A stretch of 22,745 nucleotides of DNA, from IMG/VR virus record IMGVR_UViG_3300034356_001228, positions 1-22,745 of that record, one strand, 5' to 3'. A program made the translations under genes and the position numbers. The DNA is from a virus. The notes below the pieces were generated by a model, which was given only the letters and a program-made list of their open reading frames with translations, searched no databases and had not been told where the DNA came from. Positions 1 through 5,580 of this stretch are shown here, in pieces. Numbering within the stretch: position 1 is the stretch's first letter; each line of letters starts with the position of its first letter.

Positions 1-2
1 CG

Positions 3-293
3 CCCATGCAGCGTCTGATCACCGGCAAGCCTGGGCTCATCATCAACCGCGACTGCAAACTGCTGCGCAAAGCGCTGGCCGGTGGCTATCATTTCAAGCG
101 AATTGCTGTTGGGGCTGGCCAAGAGCGCTTTAGGGACGCGCCAAACAAGAATGAACACTCCCACATTGGCGACTCATTCGGATATTTGATGCTGGGTGGC
201 GGCGAATACAACCGGATGACCCGCACCCACCAGCTCGGCGGCAGACCCATGGGCCAGGCCAGCGCCGGGACTGACTTTGATGTGTTTGCTTAA
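3..293 (+). CDS. Terminase large subunit, C-terminal part (gene starts before the window)
   Basis: This is the end of the DNA-packaging motor subunit, which pumps phage DNA into the prohead and cuts it with its C-terminal nuclease. The visible 97 codons carry the pattern typical of the extreme C-terminus of T7-type large terminases: a GKPGLIINRDC segment, a GGYHFKR segment, then NKNEHSHIGDSFGYLMLGGG. The frame is open to the left edge, so the ATG at 6 is an internal methionine and the ATPase and nuclease centres lie outside the window. The gene ends with TAA at 291-293 and is followed by a 62-base gap holding a promoter candidate. Family assignment is by remembered sequence pattern. The position directly upstream of the structural genes agrees with it. 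Confidence 0.88.
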   Translation, partial: PMQRLITGKPGLIINRDCKLLRKALAGGYHFKRIAVGAGQERFRDAPNKNEHSHIGDSFGYLMLGGGEYNRMTRTHQLGGRPMGQASAGTDFDVFA

Positions 294-319
294 CAACATA
301 TCACTCAGATATACACGCC

Positions 320-347
320 TTGCATACTGTACAGAATCCATTAGAAT
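320..347 (+). promoter_or_regulatory. Candidate sigma70-type promoter, TTGCAT-N16-TAGAAT
   Basis: TTGCAT at 320-325 and TAGAAT at 342-347 are separated by 16 bases. Transcription would be expected to start near 354-356, at the ATG of the next gene at 356. The hexamers and spacer match the candidate at 5415-5442 closely. It sits in the 62-base gap after the terminase gene. It is inferred from sequence only. Confidence 0.5.
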
Positions 348-355
348 CTTTTGAT

Positions 356-832
356 ATGAGCACAGCCATCATTGAATTGCCAAGAGAACATCTGCCTGCG
401 CCGATTGCGCGGCAGAAGATCATGGCCATTCAAAGGGCTTGTCAAGGACTGCCTGATGGCCAGCGGATGGATGAATCACCGCCACTGAAGCACTGGCTGT
501 CGCCGGGCATCTATGCGCGTGAGATCCATCTGCCTGCTGGCACTGTGGTGGTTGGCAAGATCCACAGACACCGCCACTTCAACATCATCAGCAAGGGCAG
601 CATCAGTTGCTACACCGAGTTTGGGCTGGAGACACATACCGCGCCTTCCTCCTTCATCTCGGAGCCGGGCACCAAGCGGGTAGTCCACACGCATGAGGAT
701 GCGATCTGGACAACGATTCACCCAAACCCGACAAATGAAACAGATCTTGCCACGCTTGAAGAGATGTTCACCGCACTTGAGTATGTTGAGCTCGGCATGG
801 AAGTTTATGACCACAAGGAGGCAATCGCATGA
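356..832 (+). CDS. Cupin-fold phage protein, 158 aa
   Basis: The protein has the layout of a single-domain cupin, a small beta-barrel that usually binds a metal or small ligand. Around residues 62-81 a glycine-flanked strand carries H70, H72 and H74 (GKIHRHRH), and a second histidine group, H111 and H113, follows in PGTKRVVHTHED. These spacings suit a metal site, but no substrate can be inferred. A longer reading from TTG at 320 is open, but that codon lies in the -35 of the promoter candidate, so ATG 356 is preferred. No Shine-Dalgarno is visible before 356 and the -10 box ends only 8 bases upstream, which suggests a leaderless message. It ends in an ATGA overlap with the next gene. Its place between terminase and head genes hints at a virion or assembly role; that is inference. 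Confidence 0.72.
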   Translation: MSTAIIELPREHLPAPIARQKIMAIQRACQGLPDGQRMDESPPLKHWLSPGIYAREIHLPAGTVVVGKIHRHRHFNIISKGSISCYTEFGLETHTAPSSFISEPGTKRVVHTHEDAIWTTIHPNPTNETDLATLEEMFTALEYVELGMEVYDHKEAIA

Positions 833-1278
833 GCTACTTTATTTCCGGTGCCATTATTGCAAGCACCGCATACACAGCAAATCAAGCTCGCAAGTCAAGG
901 CAGCAAGCTGAGAATGATCAGCGCACCATGCTGGCGCAGCAGCAATCTGACCAGGCTGCCATGCGGCTTGAGTTGGGCAAGCAAACTGCCGAGTACGCCA
1001 AGCAAGGTGCCTCACTTGAGCAGCAGGCCCAGACCGCTCGGCAGCAGTTTGAGACAACTCAGGCCAACTACGCTACCAACAAGCTGGACATGGAGCGCAA
1101 AGCCAAAGAAGTGCAGGCCGCTGCTGATGAAGAGCGCCGCAAAGCTGCTGCCGCCGAGGCCTCTGCCCTCAGAGCTCGCACCCGTGGTGGTCGCCGGTCG
1201 CTGCTGTCCGGTGAGCGCATGGATGCCGAGCTGGGCATGGTCGCAGACCTCAACAGCCCTGGCATGAGGTTGCAGTAA
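829..1278 (+). CDS. Coiled-coil protein with hydrophobic N-terminus, 149 aa; function unknown
   Basis: A strong Shine-Dalgarno (AAGGAGG at 815-821) precedes the ATG by 7 bases. Residues about 4-17 are hydrophobic and Ala/Ile-rich. Residues about 20-120 are dominated by Gln, Ala, Glu and Lys with no proline, which predicts a long helix or coiled coil. The C-terminus holds a basic, glycine-containing stretch (RARTRGGRRSLLSGER) near residue 115-131. The makeup resembles small internal virion or ejection proteins of podoviruses, which have an amphipathic N-terminus and a helical body, but I do not recognise the family with certainty. It overlaps the next gene by one base (TAATG at 1276-1280), and the two are probably translated together. 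Confidence 0.7.
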   Translation: MSYFISGAIIASTAYTANQARKSRQQAENDQRTMLAQQQSDQAAMRLELGKQTAEYAKQGASLEQQAQTARQQFETTQANYATNKLDMERKAKEVQAAADEERRKAAAAEASALRARTRGGRRSLLSGERMDAELGMVADLNSPGMRLQ

Positions 1279-1859
1279 TGGCTACGCTACCCCAGTTCAA
1301 GCAGCGCAAACTGGCCCGGCGCAGCACATCCGACATTGAGCGGCTGGCCAAGCAATACCAGAGCAGTGTTGATGCGCTGACCGGCGACTACCAGACCGCA
1401 TTCACCGGCTACCAAGCGGGTGTCGCTGAAAAGATAAAGCCGTTTGAGGCCCAGATGGCGGCTTACAAAGAATCGCTGCTGCCGACCTATGAGGCGCAGA
1501 AGGTTGCCTACCAAGCCAAGCTGGACGATTACAACAAAGTGCTGGCCGAGCTTGAAAAGAACCCGGTTACTGCAAGAACAGAGCGCGTGGTCACCGGCAA
1601 AACATGGTACGGCAAAAAACAATACGGTGATGTCACTGTTTACGACCCGAAGCCAATACCAAAATTCACCGAGACAGCACCAGAATTGCCTGCTGCACCG
1701 ATGGCACCGGAGATCGAGCAGTTTGACGAAGGCGAGTTTGGCACCAAGCGTGCCGCAGCCGAAAGCACTTTCAAACGAGAAGTAGGCGAGCGCCGAGCCG
1801 CTAGGGTCGGTGCCGTGTCTCGCAAGATGACCCGACCAATGTTAAGAGGAGCTGAATGA
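1278..1859 (+). CDS. Coiled-coil structural-type protein, 193 aa; function unknown
   Basis: The first half (residues about 15-95) is a charged, Gln/Ala/Glu-rich helix rich in tyrosines and predicted to form a coiled coil. The middle (about 100-130) has a shorter Gly/Tyr-containing segment around KTWYGKKQYGDVTVYDP. A Pro/Ala/Glu linker follows. The tail is basic and ends in RRAARVGAVSRKMTRPMLRGAE. The start overlaps the stop of the preceding gene. Together with that gene it forms a pair of helical proteins with Arg-rich C-termini, a combination compatible with a virion or head-tail component. No enzymatic motif is visible and I do not recognise a named family. Confidence 0.7.
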   Translation: MATLPQFKQRKLARRSTSDIERLAKQYQSSVDALTGDYQTAFTGYQAGVAEKIKPFEAQMAAYKESLLPTYEAQKVAYQAKLDDYNKVLAELEKNPVTARTERVVTGKTWYGKKQYGDVTVYDPKPIPKFTETAPELPAAPMAPEIEQFDEGEFGTKRAAAESTFKREVGERRAARVGAVSRKMTRPMLRGAE

Positions 1860-2020
1860 TGCCTGGACACTATGACGATAAATCAAGCAAGATGAAAAAC
1901 AAGGTCGCCAAGACCATGCGTGAGTACAAGGCTGGCAAGCTCAAGAGCTCCAGCGGCGACAAGGTCACAAACCAGAAGCAGGCCGTGGCCATTGCCATGT
2001 CGAAGGCTGAAAAGAAATGA
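1859..2020 (+). CDS. DUF6496-like small basic protein, 53 aa
   Basis: This is a lysine-rich protein. The central pattern MREYKAGKLKSSSGDKVTN followed by QKQAVAIAMSKA matches what I recall of the DUF6496 family, small proteins common in phages and some bacteria with no established function. The upstream AGAGGAG at 1845-1851 stands 7 bases before ATG 1859 and 4 bases before the in-frame ATG at 1856; the first spacing is more usual, so 1859 is chosen. The preceding gene stops at 1857-1859, so the two are coupled. It ends in an ATGA overlap with the next small gene. The high Lys content and short length could suit nucleic-acid or head-protein binding, which is speculation. Confidence 0.75.
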   Translation: MPGHYDDKSSKMKNKVAKTMREYKAGKLKSSSGDKVTNQKQAVAIAMSKAEKK

Positions 2021-2175
2021 AAGAAGTCTGGGACAAGCCCCGGCCAAAGGATCTTGGAAAGCCAAAAGAGATGTCTTCCGCTGAGAAGCGAATGGCCATG
2101 CGCCGCGCTGCCAAGGCAGGCAGACCCTACCCCAACCTGATCGACAACATGGCCGCATCGCGTGACAAAAAATGA
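2017..2175 (+). CDS. Conserved-looking small phage protein, 52 aa
   Basis: The reading frame starts in an ATGA overlap with the preceding gene and ends the same way with the next, giving a gapless chain. The protein is basic. Its N-terminal part is Lys/Pro-rich (KPRPKDLGKPKEMSSAEKR), its middle is an Ala/Arg/Met helix, and its end holds AKAGRPYPNLIDNMAASRD. I remember that AGRPYPNL-DNM ending from small proteins next to portal genes in other podoviruses, which supports it being real, but no function is known to me. Start choice rests on the overlap; the Shine-Dalgarno is weak. Confidence 0.68.
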   Translation: MKEVWDKPRPKDLGKPKEMSSAEKRMAMRRAAKAGRPYPNLIDNMAASRDKK

Positions 2176-2351
2176 AAGTCGAAATCGAAATTGAAAGCGA
2201 GATGGAGGACAAGGTAAAGCTGTCCAAGCTGCCGCCTGCCCTGCGCAAGAAAATTGAAAAATACATGTCGGCCAAAAAGCCAGAAAAGCCAATGAAGGGC
2301 ATCAAGCAAATGATGCAGGAGGCCAAGCTGGAAGAGGACGAGGACGATTAA
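2172..2351 (+). CDS. Small highly charged protein, 59 aa; function unknown
   Basis: The frame begins in an ATGA overlap and ends in a TAATG overlap with the next gene. The protein alternates Glu and Ile at its start (MKVEIEIESEMED), has a Leu/Lys helix in the middle (LSKLPPALRKKIEKYM) and a very acidic end (EEDEDD). This is the composition of small helical adaptor or assembly proteins, but no family is recognised. Reality is supported by the gapless chain of overlaps on both sides and by the lack of another frame filling this interval. Confidence 0.65.
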   Translation: MKVEIEIESEMEDKVKLSKLPPALRKKIEKYMSAKKPEKPMKGIKQMMQEAKLEEDEDD

Positions 2352-2674
2352 TGGCTGGGCTGCGCGACCCAAAGGGTGGTCTTACCGAAGAGGGCAGACG
2401 CAAGTTTGAAGCCTCTGGCGAGAGCAAGAACTTGCAGCCTGGGGTCAAGGAAAAGAACCCCACCGGTCAGGCGCTGCGCCGCAAGGGATCCTTCTTGACA
2501 AGGTTCTACACCAACCCGAGTGGGCCGATGGTGGGCGAGAACGGCAAGCCGACACGGCTGGCGCTGGCGGCAAATGCATGGGGCGAGCCCGTGCCGCGCA
2601 CCGCAGCATCCGCAGCGAGGCTGGCCGCGAAGGGTCGCAACTTGCTTGAGAAGTACGAATTGCAAAAGGACTGA
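2351..2674 (+). CDS. DUF6321-like protein, 107 aa
   Basis: The protein begins MAGLRDPKGGLTEEGRRKF, then carries a PGVKEKNPTGQALRRKGSFL segment followed by TRFYTNPSGPMVGENGKPTR and LALAANAWGEPVPRTAA. This order matches the DUF6321 family as I remember it, a phage protein often found near structural genes and in cyanophages. It has no known activity. The Gly/Pro-rich, Arg/Lys-rich makeup is compatible with a small basic virion or DNA-linked protein. The start ATG shares one base with the preceding stop and follows a purine-rich GGAAGAGGAC stretch. The portal gene starts one base after its stop. Confidence 0.8.
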   Translation: MAGLRDPKGGLTEEGRRKFEASGESKNLQPGVKEKNPTGQALRRKGSFLTRFYTNPSGPMVGENGKPTRLALAANAWGEPVPRTAASAARLAAKGRNLLEKYELQKD

Positions 2675-2675
2675 T

Positions 2676-4289
2676 ATGGACTACGACAAGAGCGCCCCAG
2701 GCGGCATGCGCCTGACACCTGACCAGATTCTGAAGCGACAGGCTACGGCCCAAGCCAAGAAGGATGAGTTCCAGCAGCTCTATCAGGACGCATACGAGTT
2801 TGCCCTGCCCCAGCGCCAGCTCTATGGCGTGTGGGAAGGTGGTGCTACCGGCTCCAAGAAGATGCAGCGCGTGTTTGACTCGACTGCCATCAATTCTACC
2901 CAGCGCTTTGCCAACCGCTTGCAGTCTGTGGTGTTCCCGCCCCAGCGCAAATGGGCCAAGCTGGAGGCTGGCTCAGACATCCCGCCAGAGCGCAGGCAGC
3001 AGGCCCAGGCCGTGCTTGAGGTCTATCAGGAAAAGATGTTCACCATGCTGAACCAATCCAACTTTGACATTGCCATGGGCGAGTTCTTGCTGGATCTGGC
3101 TGTTGGCACCGCCTGCATGATGGTGCAGCCGGGCGATGATGTATCCCCGCTCAACTTCATTCCCGTGCCGCTGTTCTTGGTGAGCTACGAGGAGGGTGCC
3201 AATGGCCAAGTGGACAATGTCTACCGCCGCATGCGCATGAAGGGTGAGTCTATTCAGCGCCAGTGGCCAGATGCCAAGATCCAAGATGACTTGGCCCGGC
3301 GTATTGAGCAAAAGCCAACCGATGACATCGAGCTGCTTGAGGCCACCATCTATGACTACAAGCGTGGCGACTATTGCTACCATGTGATCGACAAGGCCTC
3401 CAAGCAGGAGCTGGTCTATCGCCGCCGCAAGATGAGCCCGTGGGTGATCAGCCGGTACATGAAGGTGGCCGGTGAGATCTATGGCCGTGGGCCGCTGATG
3501 ACCGCCCTGCCCGACATCAAGACGCTGAACAAGGTCAAGGAACTGCTGCTCAAGAACGCATCCTTGGCCGTGGCCGGTGTATATACAGCAGCGGATGACG
3601 GAGTGCTCAACCCCAATACGGTCAAGATCGTGCCGGGTGCCATCATTCCGGTGGCTCGCAATGGTGGCTCGCAAGGCCCAGCCCTGCTTGCCCTGCCCCG
3701 CTCGGGCGACTTTAACATCAGCCAGTTGGTGATCAACGACCTGTCGGGAAGCATCAAGCGCATCCTGCTGGATGAGTCTCTGCCGCCCGACAACATGAGC
3801 GCCCGGTCGGCCACCGAGATCGTGGAGCGCATGAAAGAGCTGGCCCAGAACCTGGGCTCTGCCTTTGGCCGACTGATCAACGAGACCATGATTCCGGTCA
3901 CCGCCAAGATCCTTGAGGTCATGGATGAGCGCGGCCTGATCGACATGCCCCTGCGCGTCAACGGGCTGGAGGTTAAGGTCACGCCTGTCGCCCCGCTGGC
4001 CATGGCCCAGAACATGGAAGAGGTCAATTCGATCATGCAGTACATGCAAATCGCCCAGAGCCTGGGCACCGATGGCCAGCTTGTGATCAAGACCGATGTG
4101 CTGGTGGACTACCTGGCCGACAAGCTGGGCGTGCCTGCCTCTGTGCGCAACACCGCCGCCGAGCGTGCAGTGCTCATGGAAGAGATGCGCAACCAGCAGC
4201 AGCAGCAAGCCATTGGTCAAGCCATGGCCATGCAGGCCCAGGCCGGTGGCGGCATGCAAGCGCTGCCAGCCCCTGAAGGGGCAATGTAA
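2676..4289 (+). CDS. Portal / head-to-tail connector protein (T7 gp8-like), 537 aa
   Basis: This is the portal, which forms a ring at one vertex through which DNA enters and leaves and to which the tail attaches. The length, 537 aa, is almost that of T7 gp8 (536 aa). Diagnostic segments include FDSTAINSTQRFANRLQSVV at residues 67-86 and FPPQRKW just after, the region conserved in T7-type connectors. The C-terminus is Gln/Ala/Met-rich (five consecutive Gln near residue 507), as often seen in the portal crown. AAAGGA precedes the ATG at 2676, one base after the previous stop. A longer open frame back to 2520 overlaps the DUF6321-like gene and is not used. It ends in TAATG coupling to the next gene. 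Confidence 0.95.
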   Translation: MDYDKSAPGGMRLTPDQILKRQATAQAKKDEFQQLYQDAYEFALPQRQLYGVWEGGATGSKKMQRVFDSTAINSTQRFANRLQSVVFPPQRKWAKLEAGSDIPPERRQQAQAVLEVYQEKMFTMLNQSNFDIAMGEFLLDLAVGTACMMVQPGDDVSPLNFIPVPLFLVSYEEGANGQVDNVYRRMRMKGESIQRQWPDAKIQDDLARRIEQKPTDDIELLEATIYDYKRGDYCYHVIDKASKQELVYRRRKMSPWVISRYMKVAGEIYGRGPLMTALPDIKTLNKVKELLLKNASLAVAGVYTAADDGVLNPNTVKIVPGAIIPVARNGGSQGPALLALPRSGDFNISQLVINDLSGSIKRILLDESLPPDNMSARSATEIVERMKELAQNLGSAFGRLINETMIPVTAKILEVMDERGLIDMPLRVNGLEVKVTPVAPLAMAQNMEEVNSIMQYMQIAQSLGTDGQLVIKTDVLVDYLADKLGVPASVRNTAAERAVLMEEMRNQQQQQAIGQAMAMQAQAGGGMQALPAPEGAM

Positions 4290-4552
4290 TGTCTTGGGAT
4301 GAGTTGGATGCCATTGGCCAGCCCAGCGATATACGCGAGGTTGACCAAAAGCGCGAGGATCTGGTCAAGCTGACTCTGCGGGTGTTCGGGTCAGAGGATG
4401 GCCAGAAGCTGCTTGAGTGGCTCAAAGACATGTATGTGAATGTGCCCATCGCCGTGCCGGGCACAGATTCCTCGCACGCCTACTTTGCCGAAGGGCAGAG
4501 GTCGGTGGTGAGGGACATTGAGGTACGGATTAACACAGCAAGGAAACTATGA
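4289..4552 (+). CDS. Bbp19-like phage protein, 87 aa
   Basis: The pattern LRVFGSEDGQKLLEWLKD, a short aromatic/Pro segment, then HAYFAEGQRSVVRDIEVRI matches the Bbp19 family, named after a Bordetella phage structural-region protein and typically found between portal and scaffold/capsid genes. Its exact role is not established to my knowledge. The protein is mostly helical with a conserved EGQR motif at residues about 68-71. It overlaps the portal stop by one base and the scaffold gene by four bases (ATGA), so translation of the three is probably coupled. Confidence 0.82.
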   Translation: MSWDELDAIGQPSDIREVDQKREDLVKLTLRVFGSEDGQKLLEWLKDMYVNVPIAVPGTDSSHAYFAEGQRSVVRDIEVRINTARKL

Positions 4553-5325
4553 GCGACACAGCAACCGTTGAGCCCGGTGCAACCGGCCTACTTGACAATG
4601 TGCAAGTGAATGACGAAGCCAAGCCAGAGAACCCGCAAAACACCGAAATTAGCCACAAGGCTGCGGATCCCAGCGCTCCAGAGCCCGAGGATCCACTAGA
4701 GCGGCCAGACTTCTGGCCCGAGAACTTCTGGAAAAAGGACTCCAACGAGCCCGACCTAGAAGGCATTGCAAAGAGCTGGTCAGATCTGCGCAAGCAAATC
4801 AGCCAGGGCAAACACAAAGCACCCACAGACGGCAAATACGACCTCAAGGCCTTTGGCGAAGAGGCAGACACCAACCCTATCGCCACGACCCTGTCTGGCT
4901 GGGCCAAGGAAAACGGCCTGTCTCAAGCCGCCTTTGATGACCTGGTCGGCAACTTGCAGACCCAAGCCAAAGAGCTGATGTCTGGTGACATGGTTGACCC
5001 TGCCGCCGAGATGAAACAGCTTGGCCCAAAGGGTGGCGCTATTGTCAACGGCATGGTGGATTGGGCTCGCGGCCTGGTCAACAAGGGTGTCTGGTCAAAG
5101 GATGACTTTGAGGAGTTCAAGATCATGGGCGGCACCGCCCGTGGCATCACAGCCCTGATGAAGGTGCGTGAGGCCTACGAAGGCCGGGTGCCAATTGAGT
5201 CTGCCCAGCTTGAGGGTGCCCCCAGCCAAGAGGAACTGTACGCCATGGTCGGGGATCCACGCTACAAGACAGATGCTGCGTATCGGCAAAAAGTTGAACG
5301 GATGTTCGGCCAGTACGCCAAATAA
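4549..5325 (+). CDS. Capsid assembly scaffold protein (T7 gp9-like), 258 aa
   Basis: A scaffold guides capsid subunits into the prohead and leaves before or during packaging. The position between connector and major capsid genes is the standard one. The N-terminal 60 residues are acidic and Pro/Asn-rich, then come Trp-containing segments (PDFWPENFWKK), a helical middle rich in Ala/Gly, and a short basic C-terminal helix ending in YRQKVERMFGQYAK, the usual capsid-binding end of such proteins. At 258 aa it is somewhat shorter than T7 gp9 (307 aa). AAGGA precedes the ATG, which overlaps the previous stop. It is directly followed by a hairpin array with a terminator. Confidence 0.86.
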   Translation: MSDTATVEPGATGLLDNVQVNDEAKPENPQNTEISHKAADPSAPEPEDPLERPDFWPENFWKKDSNEPDLEGIAKSWSDLRKQISQGKHKAPTDGKYDLKAFGEEADTNPIATTLSGWAKENGLSQAAFDDLVGNLQTQAKELMSGDMVDPAAEMKQLGPKGGAIVNGMVDWARGLVNKGVWSKDDFEEFKIMGGTARGITALMKVREAYEGRVPIESAQLEGAPSQEELYAMVGDPRYKTDAAYRQKVERMFGQYAK

Positions 5326-5327
5326 AT

Positions 5328-5359
5328 CGGGGCACTCCACCCCGTCTGCCGCAAGGCAG
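5328..5359 (+). ncRNA. Two consecutive RNA hairpins after the scaffold gene
   Basis: Hairpin 1 pairs CGGGG (5328-5332) with CCCCG (5340-5344) around a 7-base loop. Hairpin 2 pairs CTGCC (5346-5350) with GGCAG (5355-5359) around a GCAA tetraloop, a GNRA-type stable loop. They begin 3 bases after the scaffold stop and lead into the terminator at 5367. They may protect or process the 3' end of the upstream message, or help termination. The pairing is seen in the sequence; the role is inferred. Confidence 0.55.
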
Positions 5360-5366
5360 TTGCCTT

Positions 5367-5392
5367 GACCCAGCTTTGGCTGGGTCTTTTTT
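5367..5392 (+). terminator. Strong intrinsic terminator between scaffold and capsid genes
   Basis: A perfect 8-bp stem, GACCCAGC (5367-5374) with GCTGGGTC (5379-5386), encloses a TTTG loop and is followed by six T residues (5387-5392). This is a textbook rho-independent terminator. It would end, or partly attenuate, transcription from the terminase/portal side before the capsid gene. Confidence 0.92.
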
Positions 5393-5414
5393 GTACAACA
5401 GTCAATAGCCCCTG

Positions 5415-5442
5415 TTGCATTGTTGCAAAAAAGTCATACAAT
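5415..5442 (+). promoter_or_regulatory. Candidate sigma70-type promoter for the capsid unit, TTGCAT-N16-TACAAT
   Basis: TTGCAT at 5415-5420 and TACAAT at 5437-5442 are separated by 16 bases. It lies 22 bases after the T-run of the terminator and about 138 bases before the capsid start codon. The expected transcription start near 5449-5451 lies just before the folded leader. The -35 and spacer are identical to those of the candidate at 320-347. Confidence 0.66.
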
Positions 5443-5456
5443 CTCGCCAAGGCCCA

Positions 5457-5533
5457 CCGAGTAATCGACCCTTACCGCTGCGGATGCAGACGATTGGCTG
5501 GCGCAACCAGCAAGCACAGACCCGGATTACCGG
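5457..5533 (+). ncRNA. Candidate structured 5' leader RNA of the capsid message
   Basis: A closing helix pairs CCG (5457-5459) with CGG (5531-5533) and GTAATC (5461-5466) with GATTAC (5525-5530), with A5460 bulged. Inside it are two hairpins: CTGC (5478-5481)/GCAG (5486-5489) with a GGAT loop, extendable by two pairs with a bulged A, and GCTGG (5497-5501)/CCAGC (5507-5511) with a CGCAA loop. Together these give a three-way-junction shape. It is not a tRNA, and I cannot match it to a named RNA family. Roles could include message stability, translation control, or binding of a phage protein. Pairings are visible; existence as a functional RNA is inferred. Confidence 0.5.
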
Positions 5534-5580
5534 CCCACCAGCGCGACAAACCCTGATCAACAACCAAATGAGGTATCAAA

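Noticed and set aside
320-355. TTG start giving a 12-residue N-terminal extension of the cupin protein
   Set aside because: The TTG is part of the promoter candidate's -35 box and no ribosome site precedes it; ATG 356 is preferred.
2520-2675. Upstream extension of the portal reading frame
   Set aside because: It would overlap the DUF6321-like gene throughout; the ATG at 2676 has an AAAGGA site and gives the normal portal length.
2973-4259. Long minus-strand ORF of 428 codons inside the portal gene
   Set aside because: It lies opposite a clear portal gene, is His/Leu/Gln-rich in the way GC-biased antisense frames are, and has no neighbouring minus-strand genes or promoter.
5457-5533. tRNA or tmRNA in the capsid leader
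   Set aside because: There is no T-loop consensus, no acceptor-type helix and no CCA end; the fold has two hairpins in one closing helix.
5365-5556. Plus-strand ORF of 63 codons between scaffold and capsid
   Set aside because: It runs through the terminator, the promoter candidate and the leader fold, has no ribosome site and ends inside the leader.
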